From JAMCRM01 sp041685075 (lineage in GTDB: Bacteria; Acidobacteriota; Terriglobia; Bryobacterales; Bryobacteraceae): a DNA stretch of 14,290 bases. The position numbers and the translations under genes are program-made. The notes beneath the pieces were generated by a model. That model did no database searches. It was not told the origin of the DNA and saw only the letters and a program-made list of their open reading frames with translations. The stretch lies in NCBI GenBank assembly GCA_041685075.1, contig JAWLGN010000139.1, positions 1 through 14,290 on the forward strand, written 5' to 3'. Each line of letters starts with the position of its first letter. Within the stretch, counting starts at the first letter, position 1. Positions 7,901 through 12,918 of this stretch are shown here, one piece after another.

Positions 7901-8486
7901 GGCTGGCTCGGGTGCGGGTGCCCACCGCCGCCACATTGCTGGTGGAGTCGAGGGCATGAGGGAACCAGCCGTGGGAAGACGCGTTGGTCGCTACGATGCC
8001 GGGCGTGAGCTGCAGCAGGTAGGCCGGATTGCCGCCGGCCAGCGGCAGGTCGCTCAGCCGGCGCCGGTCCACCAACTGGCCCACGGTAGCTTCACTGGCT
8101 TCCAGCAGGGGAGTTTCGGCGGTGATGGTGACGCTTTCGGTCAAGGCGCCCGGCTCGAGCACGATCTCGAGCGTAATGGCGTCGCCCACCCGCACTTCGA
8201 CTGCGGCGCGCTCGAAACGCTTGAAGCCGGGGTGCTCCACATCCAGCCGGTAGCGCCCGGGATTCAGATACAGAATCTGGTAATTGCCCGCTTCGTTAGT
8301 GGTGGCGACAGTAGAAACGTTGGTTTCCAGGTTCACCGCCGTGACGGAAACCCCAGGAATTACCGCGCCCGATGAGTCCAGTACGCGACCGAGAATGCGC
8401 CCGCGCGGGTCCTGGGCCGCTAACACGTGCACCAGGAGAAGACCCGTCATCCCTAGGCGGAGTAACAGACAGTTGGACCGAGACAA
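4986..8486 (-). CDS. TonB-dependent outer-membrane receptor with carboxypeptidase-regulatory-like domain (Oar-like)
   Basis: A 1166-aa outer-membrane protein. From the TTG start there is a signal peptide (about 1-24, ending AAQ), a carboxypeptidase-regulatory-like beta-sandwich (about 29-111, GRVLDSSGAVIPGVSV to IVLEPGALTES), a plug region beginning around the SDLPLAGGNPAYLLQLTPGI segment, and a long beta-barrel ending in a terminal Phe (LAGKLTF), the usual BAM recognition residue. This is the Oar-type architecture that is greatly expanded in Acidobacteria, where members are thought to import glycans or other large nutrients; the substrate is not predictable here. The frame extends to a GTG at 8522, but the TTG has AGGGAGG 7 nt upstream and a candidate promoter whose -10 lies downstream of that GTG, so TTG is preferred. 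An ATG at 8450 is a third option. The gene stands alone, convergent with the radical SAM gene. Confidence 0.95.
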   Translation of the reverse strand: MSRSNCLLLRLGMTGLLLVHVLAAQDPRGRILGRVLDSSGAVIPGVSVTAVNLETNVSTVATTNEAGNYQILYLNPGRYRLDVEHPGFKRFERAAVEVRVGDAITLEIVLEPGALTESVTITAETPLLEASEATVGQLVDRRRLSDLPLAGGNPAYLLQLTPGIVATNASSHGWFPHALDSTSNVAAVGTRTRASQFALDGNPIMTQNGQASYSPPPEMVQEMKVEAAPFDASKGGFSGANFNIVTRSGGNDWHGDLWFSHYSRPLMTRNFFVNRFIFDPNTGPITEEKKKSQWPPTQTNRYRATLSGPVIKNKTFFIYGYDKLFRKRPQTGVNTVPTVRQREGDFSELLAQGTRYQIYDPATIAPAPNGRFSRQPLPGNLIPASRIDPVAARLLEFYPLPNSTENPEGRNNFIAPIGTQIDYYSHSVRMDHTFSEKHRVFGSFSWSDLNEPAARRFPDNIALGHVQYRRHRGISLDDVYVLSPQTILNTRYGFTRFLNGEIPDSRGFDLASAGFSPGLANLLDKDLVTIPRMAIQGLQQLSRNSGVATATNYHFLTANATHTRGNHSVRFGGEFRVFQENRYSYGDYTPFMDFQAAWTRGPLDNSPTAPIGQGLASFLFGLPTGGGRDDNPSVAQQSSFFAFYLQDDWKVSPTLTLNLGLRYEIEAPITERFDRTTRGFDFTTVNPIQEQARENYAKTAIPELPVEAFRTMGGLLFANQGGAPRSLWDADKTNLAPRFGFAWQMTPKTVWRGGYGIFYELLGATVSDVGQQGFSQRTNLNPSLDNGLTFRATLADPFPDGFLAPAGAANGLRTFLGRSPSFFSPELRNGYMQRWSLGLQRELPLRVLVDASYVGNRGSLLRVSRNLNAVPLRYLSTSPVRDDAAINFLTTNWPNPFRGMDDFTGSGLAGANVQRQQLLKAYPHFVDLSADDDIGYSWYHSFQLRVERRFAQGFTVHGSYTWSKFMEAVEFLNGADPVPTEVISPQDRTHHIAITGVYELPFGRGRAFLSGARGWVDHLLGGWQVQGIYQGQTGPPLNFGNILFFGGDINAIQLPKSQRTAERWFNTDAGFERNSARQLASNVRTFPLRLNGARSDGFNQWDVSVFKTFQITERVRFQLRAEAQNALNHAMFNPPNTAPVNSNFGKVTATQFPEQRRISLAGKLTF

Positions 8487-8493
8487 GTGAATA

Positions 8494-8500
8494 CCTCCCT
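8494..8500 (-). promoter_or_regulatory. Strong Shine-Dalgarno sequence that sets a TTG start
   Basis: AGGGAGG on the minus strand lies 7 nt before the TTG at 8486. It is the best ribosome-binding site in the window. It excludes the upstream in-frame GTG at 8522, which has no such site. Confidence 0.8.
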
Positions 8501-8512
8501 GTTTTGGTGCGA

Positions 8513-8542
8513 ATGGTAACACCTTCCGTCCAGGAAGTGCAA
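8513..8542 (-). promoter_or_regulatory. Candidate sigma-70-type promoter of the TonB receptor gene with internal palindrome
   Basis: On the minus strand TTGCAC (8537-8542) and TACCAT (8513-8518) are separated by 18 bp. The expected transcription start near 8506 is just ahead of the Shine-Dalgarno sequence, giving a short leader of about 20 nt. The spacer holds an inverted repeat, CTTCC-5 nt-GGAAG (8523-8537), that could be an operator. The hexamers match the consensus only partly. Confidence 0.5.
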
Positions 8543-8614
8543 GCGATTTTCGGAAGAATTGCCCCGAATTGCGCAGGCAATGCCGAGTGGGCTGCAGTCC
8601 GCTGCAGTCGCGAA

Positions 8615-9931
8615 CTATCGACCGGCGGTGGCGCGCACGAGGCGATCCACCGCGGCTACAATGCGCTCTTCCACCGTTTCGGCCCAGGGACCGGGCTGCA
8701 CGTAGTACATGTTGGCGCCGCCGCCCTCGTAGCCGCCTTCGCGCAGCACCCGCAGGGAGGGAATGTAGGCGAAGACGTCATTGGCATAGCCGCTCACCCA
8801 GACGTCGGGGCCGTGGGCCTTCTTCAATCGCAGGCTGTAGTCCACCACCACTTCGCCCGCGAGCGCGATCCAGGTGAGCGGGCCCAGGCGCCACACCTGC
8901 ACGGGATAGTCGTAGGCGGCGGGAAGGCGCCCGTCGCGCTCGATAATCCGCAGCATTTCCATGGCGTGCCGCGCGACGTAGGGATTGGAGTCCTTGAGGC
9001 GCTGCTGCCACTGTTCGGGCCCGGGCGCCGGCGCCCAGTCGAGCCGGGCCAGTTCATAAGCCGCGCGTAGCGGGCCGGCGAGATCGCGCGGCTTTCCGTC
9101 GAGCGCGCGCGTCGCTGCGGCGGCCAGTTCCGCGCCGTATTGCCGCGCCTGCTTCAACTCCCCACGCGGGTGAGGATTGGCGTCGGCGCCGCACCCGGTT
9201 ACGAACAGCGCCTTCGCGCCGGGATAGCGGCGCTCCAGTTCGATCTGCGCGAAGCCCGCATAGTCGCCGTTGAACTCGCACACGGTGCCGGGCAGGGTGG
9301 TGTTATGGCAGGCGTAGCCGAAGACCACGGCGCGCAACCGGCCCGCGGCATCCTCCACCGCCAGAACGGGGACATCGTGGTCCACGGGACCGTTGGGCGT
9401 GATGGCCACCCGGCGATTGCGGGCGAAGCCGGCCTCGGCGCGGCCGAAACGCAGGCGCGCCGGCCGCATATCGGCGAGCGCCCGCCCGATGGCCGTCACC
9501 ACGCGGTCCTCCAACCGGCGCGTGTAGGCGTCGATGGCGGCCCACTGCTCGCCGGTCAAGTCGTAGGCCACCGCCAGTTGTCGATCGATCACCGGCCCGC
9601 AGTGCGTGTGGGTGGCGGTGAGCATCAGGCGCGCGCGGGGCAGCCCGTACTGCCGCTCCACCCGCCGCGCTATGGCGCCCGATACCTTGGCGGTGAAGCC
9701 CAGGAGATCGGCAGTAACCAGCACCACCGGCTTGCCCGAGCCGTCACTGAGCGCCAGGGCCTTGGCGTGCAGGTCGTGAAGCGTCCCGCGCGACGGCTCC
9801 TTCCGGGCGGCGTACCCGGCCATCCAAAGGGGCTTCTCCGGAGTGATCGTTACCGCCGCCACCCCGGCCTTCCACGCAGGGGCGGCGCCGGCAACCAGGG
9901 GAAACAAGGCGGCCAGCACCCAAATCTTCAT
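8615..9931 (-). CDS. Secreted neutral/alkaline ceramidase-family protein (N-terminal domain only)
   Basis: A 438-aa exported protein of the neutral/alkaline non-lysosomal ceramidase family. Residues 1-18 are a signal peptide (MKIWVLAALFPLVAGAAP), followed by AGVAAVTITPEKPLWMAGYA (22-41), the usual domain opening. Zinc-ligand-type motifs are present: THTHCGP (107-113), YACHNTT (206-212) and NGDYAG (221-226), with GCGADANPHPRG at 247-258. In true ceramidases the last motif is GDVSPN-like with a Ser nucleophile; here that position is Ala, so amide hydrolysis of ceramide is doubtful. The C-terminal immunoglobulin-like domain of the roughly 650-aa bacterial enzymes is absent. Such short forms are frequent in Acidobacteria and Planctomycetes and are of unknown substrate. 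The frame continues upstream to 10015, but that extension would precede the signal peptide and overlap the next gene. No Shine-Dalgarno sequence precedes the ATG; a TACAAT box does. Confidence 0.88.
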   Translation of the reverse strand: MKIWVLAALFPLVAGAAPAWKAGVAAVTITPEKPLWMAGYAARKEPSRGTLHDLHAKALALSDGSGKPVVLVTADLLGFTAKVSGAIARRVERQYGLPRARLMLTATHTHCGPVIDRQLAVAYDLTGEQWAAIDAYTRRLEDRVVTAIGRALADMRPARLRFGRAEAGFARNRRVAITPNGPVDHDVPVLAVEDAAGRLRAVVFGYACHNTTLPGTVCEFNGDYAGFAQIELERRYPGAKALFVTGCGADANPHPRGELKQARQYGAELAAAATRALDGKPRDLAGPLRAAYELARLDWAPAPGPEQWQQRLKDSNPYVARHAMEMLRIIERDGRLPAAYDYPVQVWRLGPLTWIALAGEVVVDYSLRLKKAHGPDVWVSGYANDVFAYIPSLRVLREGGYEGGGANMYYVQPGPWAETVEERIVAAVDRLVRATAGR

Positions 9932-9938
9932 GGGGCAG

Positions 9939-9944
9939 ATTGTA
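9939..9944 (-). promoter_or_regulatory. Candidate -10 box (TACAAT) for the ceramidase-family gene
   Basis: On the minus strand TACAAT is followed by 7 nt (CTGCCCC) and the ATG. No Shine-Dalgarno sequence is present, so the transcript may be leaderless. No clear -35 is seen; the region upstream is occupied by a 15-bp direct repeat. Confidence 0.4.
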
Positions 9945-9975
9945 GCGCACCCGGCGCATCGTAGCGCACCCGGCG
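9942..9975. repeat. 15-bp direct repeat, two copies, 19-bp period
   Basis: GTAGCGCACCCGGCG occurs at 9942-9956 and 9961-9975, separated by CATC. It lies in the 49-bp gap between the glycosyltransferase stop codon and the ceramidase-family start, and the first copy overlaps the candidate -10 box. It could be a tandem duplication or a regulator site. Confidence 0.85.
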
Positions 9976-9980
9976 AAAAC

Positions 9981-11582
9981 TCAGGAAGGCGGCTGCGGTA
10001 TGAATGCCAGCACATCGAACTTCGGCCGGCCGTTGCGGTCCTTGATGCTATGGACCACCCGGCCGGAGTACCCCAGGCGGGCGGCCGCTTCGTTCAGGCG
10101 CCGGCGCACATCGGGAAAGATCTCCGCGCCCTCGGCATGCAAGACGAAGTAGGTGCGGCCGTCGGTTACGAAGCTGTCCAGCAGGCCCGCCTTGGCGGCC
10201 TCCGGGTCCAGTAGGGCGTAGCTGAGATCGATCATCGGCATGCGGCCGTCGGAGAGCAGACAGAGGCTGGTGGAGTAGCCCCAGTCCAGGGCTACGATAC
10301 GGCGGTCACTTAGTGAATCGAGATACTGATGAAGTGGGTCGAGCGCGTCTGTCCAGATAGTGGTCGTCCCGCGGGTGGTAAGGGAATGATAGTATCTGTT
10401 GACCTGTAAAACGCCGACTACGAGTATCAAGACGATACACGATGTAACAACACGCCGCAAAACGATGTTACGACGGCTCATCAGCTCCGCAGCGGTGACC
10501 GCTACCAGGAAGTGCGGAAACGGCCAGAGCAGGATGGCGTGGTGCAGCGCCGCCCCCGCATTCGGCGTGAGCGCCATCATGCCCCAGGCGACGGCCAGGT
10601 AGAGCAGGGCAAAGAGCGCCGCTTTCCGGGCAGCGGCCTGCCGGAGCCAGGGAAGAAGCAGCAGGGAGGCCAGGAATCCGTACAGGAACAGGTTCGAGCG
10701 CACCCCGCCTGAAGAGGCGGCCACAAAAGCCGACGCCCGGCCGGCCGGCCCGCTGGCCTGCCGCACGGATTCGGCCGATGCTTCGTCGCTCAACCATCCA
10801 AACAGGATCGACCCATCCAGGGTTTTTCTCAGGACCAGCAGTTTCTGCCCGAAGGGCGCCGCGCCGGACATCACCTCGCCGATGCGCAGCGTGGCGCCGC
10901 CTGTGGCGGCGTTGTAGTACAGGAGGGGCAGTGCGCCGGCGGCCAGCGACAAGGCGGCTGCCATGGCGCGGCGCCAGGAGAACAGGGCGCGGATACGTGC
11001 CTGGAACACCACTATTGCCGCCACCACCAGGCCCCCGAACATCCAGCCGAAGAGGGCCTTGTGCCAGAATGCAAGTCCGAAGAGAAAGAACGCCAGGGCC
11101 AGGTATCTCAGCTTTTGCGAATCGTTGAAACGCAGAAGGAGCAGGACGCCCGCCAGGAGAAACAGGTGCAGTAAGACGATGGGGCCGAAATCATAGGCGC
11201 TGGCGATAAGAAACGTACCGTCGGTTGCGAGCAGCAGGGAACCGATGATGGCCGCGCGCCGTCCGCTCACGCGATAGAGAATCGCCCCGAAGAGGCAGAC
11301 TGAGGCGCCGGCGATCAGAACCAGCGGCAGCCGCAGTATGAACGGCGTCACCTCCAGGTAGTGCAGGATGGGCCAGTACAACCACGTCTTGAGGGCCCCC
11401 AGGTAGGGGAGGATCATGAGAGGAATGCTGGCGCCGGAGACCTCGATGCGGTATGCCGGCTGGCAGCAAGGGTAGAAGGCGCCCAACTCGTAGCTGGCGT
11501 CATGGTGAAGACCTGTTTGCCCGATGAAGAGGAGCCCGGCGCCGACAAACCATGCGAATACAAGCAGGCGGAACTTCAGCAC
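9981..11582 (-). CDS. GT39/PMT-like integral membrane glycosyltransferase
   Basis: A 533-aa polytopic inner-membrane protein. A first membrane helix (about 5-22) is followed by a periplasmic loop with HHDASYELGAF (26-36), whose Asp28 occupies the place of the catalytic acidic residue in the first loop of GT-C enzymes (PMT/ArnT type). Many hydrophobic helices follow (about 80-105, 110-150, 158-192, 205-222, 300-318, 325-345, 350-365, 375-392), then a soluble C-terminal domain of about 130 residues. Such enzymes move a sugar from a polyprenyl-phosphate donor to a lipid or protein on the outer face of the membrane; donor and acceptor are unknown. The DE pair common in the family is only partly kept (DASYE). 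The GTG start has AGGGAG 6 nt upstream. The ceramidase-family gene follows after 49 bp. Confidence 0.85.
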   Translation of the reverse strand: MLKFRLLVFAWFVGAGLLFIGQTGLHHDASYELGAFYPCCQPAYRIEVSGASIPLMILPYLGALKTWLYWPILHYLEVTPFILRLPLVLIAGASVCLFGAILYRVSGRRAAIIGSLLLATDGTFLIASAYDFGPIVLLHLFLLAGVLLLLRFNDSQKLRYLALAFFLFGLAFWHKALFGWMFGGLVVAAIVVFQARIRALFSWRRAMAAALSLAAGALPLLYYNAATGGATLRIGEVMSGAAPFGQKLLVLRKTLDGSILFGWLSDEASAESVRQASGPAGRASAFVAASSGGVRSNLFLYGFLASLLLLPWLRQAAARKAALFALLYLAVAWGMMALTPNAGAALHHAILLWPFPHFLVAVTAAELMSRRNIVLRRVVTSCIVLILVVGVLQVNRYYHSLTTRGTTTIWTDALDPLHQYLDSLSDRRIVALDWGYSTSLCLLSDGRMPMIDLSYALLDPEAAKAGLLDSFVTDGRTYFVLHAEGAEIFPDVRRRLNEAAARLGYSGRVVHSIKDRNGRPKFDVLAFIPQPPS

Positions 11583-11588
11583 GGCAGG

Positions 11589-11594
11589 CTCCCT
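11589..11594 (-). promoter_or_regulatory. Shine-Dalgarno sequence for the GT39-like gene (GTG start)
   Basis: AGGGAG on the minus strand lies 6 nt before the GTG at 11582 and supports that start over later Met codons, which would cut into the first membrane helix and the catalytic loop. Confidence 0.7.
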
Positions 11595-11641
11595 GGCCGG
11601 CTAAGCGGGTGGGGTAGGGCAGGGGGCGGATCGGAACAGAG

Positions 11642-11659
11642 CATTGCTGACGAGCAATG
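11642..11659. promoter_or_regulatory. Perfect 7-bp inverted repeat, candidate operator
   Basis: CATTGCT, 4 nt (GACG) and AGCAATG form a perfect dyad. It overlaps the -10 of a candidate promoter reading into the glycosyltransferase gene and covers its expected transcription start, the classic place for a repressor site. It could also be a hairpin at the end of the upstream operon, though no T-tract follows. Confidence 0.45.
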
Positions 11660-11664
11660 TAGCA
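11656..11664 (-). promoter_or_regulatory. Candidate extended -10 promoter (TGCTACATT) for the GT39-like gene
   Basis: TGC directly before TACATT on the minus strand fits the extended -10 form TGnTAnnnT. No -35 is recognisable. A transcript from here would have a leader of roughly 65 nt ending in the AGGGAG ribosome site. Confidence 0.4.
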
Positions 11665-11669
11665 CGCTT

Positions 11670-11695
11670 GCGGCCGCGCTGCCCCGGCCGGCCGC
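11670..11695. terminator. GC-rich inverted repeat after the DUF4340 gene, possible terminator
   Basis: GCGGCC (11670-11675) and GGCCGC (11690-11695) can pair across a 14-nt loop just downstream of the DUF4340 stop codon. There is no T-tract, so it is weak as an intrinsic terminator. Confidence 0.25.
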
Positions 11696-11700
11696 AGCGC

Positions 11701-12918
11701 TCAGGAGACCGGCGCGGGCGGCGCCGACCCCGGCGCAGCGTTTTTGCGCTGCACCCGCAGGCGCGCAAAGTCGTCGCCGCTGATGACGTAATACCAGTCC
11801 GCGAGCCGGGCCGAAAGATTTCGCGCCAACCGCTCGCCCGCGCCGGAGGTGTCGCCGTAGCGTGCCGCGCGCGCGGCATCGTAGCTCACGGTCACCAGCA
11901 GGTAGCGGTTCTCGCCGCCGGTGGTGCCCCCCACCAGTGCGCCGAAACGCAGATGGTAGGCCAGCCCGTCGGCCGTCTCCACGGTCATCTCGCCTTCGGT
12001 GGCCAGCAACTGGCCGGTGGGGGTTAGGAAGAATCCCCGCTGCCGCAGCGACATGGCGGTTTCCAGCGTGAGGGAGAGCTTGCCCGCCCTCAGGTCCTTC
12101 GCCAGAGAGGGGGGCTTGGGGCGCACGTCCACAATCTTGAGATCGCCGAGCGCCGCGGCCATGTTCTGAATGACACCGCGGTTGATTCTGGAAGCGCCGG
12201 GCACGCGCCACTCGCCGCCCTCCCGGGTGATGGTGAGGCTGTCGCGGTTGAGCAGCCGCCCCATCTCCTCGTCGAGCGTGTAGCTTCGGACCGTGATCCT
12301 CCGGATGCGGCCGGTGGGGATGCGCAGAATGCCCGCGTCCACCCAGTCGGCGAAGCGCGCGGAGGGGTCGGCATCGGTCTTGACGGCGTAGGTGCGCTTT
12401 TCCCCGGGCACCCGCACGTAGCGGTATCCGGGCTTGTCCTCCACGGGCTTGCCGAGCACGAAGTCGGCCAGCACGCGGTTGTGCTCGTCCCGCAGGGTGA
12501 CGCGCTTGCCGCGCCCCTTCAGGCTGGCCACCTGCTGGTCGAGCGGATCGATCACCCCGTAGGTGGCGTGGTCCGTCACGGAATCCGAGCGCACCAGGTC
12601 CTTGCGCAGATCCATCAGGGCGGCGGAGGTCTTCACCAGCCGGTCGCCCACTTCCACCGGGTAATTATGGTTGCCGGGAAGCACCCAGCGCCCCTTTTCG
12701 AACTTCACCTGGAAGGGGCGCGCGGTGGCGGTGGCCTCGTCGTAGTCCACCACCTCGATGGAGCGCACCGCGGCGGGGTCCTTGAACTGCGGGTAGAAGG
12801 GTTCGCCCTGGTCGCTCAGCATGCCGGGCCGCACCACTTCCGGCTCGAAGACGGCGGCGGCCACTGCCAGCACCAGGGCAGCGCCGGCGAAAGCCGCGGT
12901 CTGGAGTGTCTCACGCAT
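11701..12918 (-). CDS. DUF4340 domain membrane-anchored protein
   Basis: A 405-aa protein with one N-terminal membrane helix (about 5-22) and a large domain facing the periplasm. Features typical of DUF4340 are SIEVVDYD, a WVLPGNHNYPVE segment (about 80-91), LGKPVEDKPGYRYVRVPGE, a YAVKTD segment and a second copy of the same type of fold (ITREGGEWRVPG). The C-terminus is Ala/Pro-rich (SAPPAPVS). DUF4340 proteins usually sit next to Gld-type ABC transporter genes, as here; their biochemical role is unknown. The ATG overlaps the end of the GldG-like gene by 8 bp (ATGCGTGA) and has GGAGG 9 nt upstream, so translation is probably coupled. An in-frame TTG at 12957 is further upstream but lacks a better ribosome site. 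Confidence 0.87.
   Translation of the reverse strand: MRETLQTAAFAGAALVLAVAAAVFEPEVVRPGMLSDQGEPFYPQFKDPAAVRSIEVVDYDEATATARPFQVKFEKGRWVLPGNHNYPVEVGDRLVKTSAALMDLRKDLVRSDSVTDHATYGVIDPLDQQVASLKGRGKRVTLRDEHNRVLADFVLGKPVEDKPGYRYVRVPGEKRTYAVKTDADPSARFADWVDAGILRIPTGRIRRITVRSYTLDEEMGRLLNRDSLTITREGGEWRVPGASRINRGVIQNMAAALGDLKIVDVRPKPPSLAKDLRAGKLSLTLETAMSLRQRGFFLTPTGQLLATEGEMTVETADGLAYHLRFGALVGGTTGGENRYLLVTVSYDAARAARYGDTSGAGERLARNLSARLADWYYVISGDDFARLRVQRKNAAPGSAPPAPVS

Noticed and set aside
8591..8610. Tandem 9-10-bp repeat GCTGCAGTC in the gap before the ceramidase-family stop codon
   Set aside because: Two copies of a short GC-rich word between genes; too little to assign a function.
9932..10015. Upstream extension of the ceramidase-family gene
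   Set aside because: It would put 28 residues ahead of a clear signal peptide and overlap the end of the glycosyltransferase gene.
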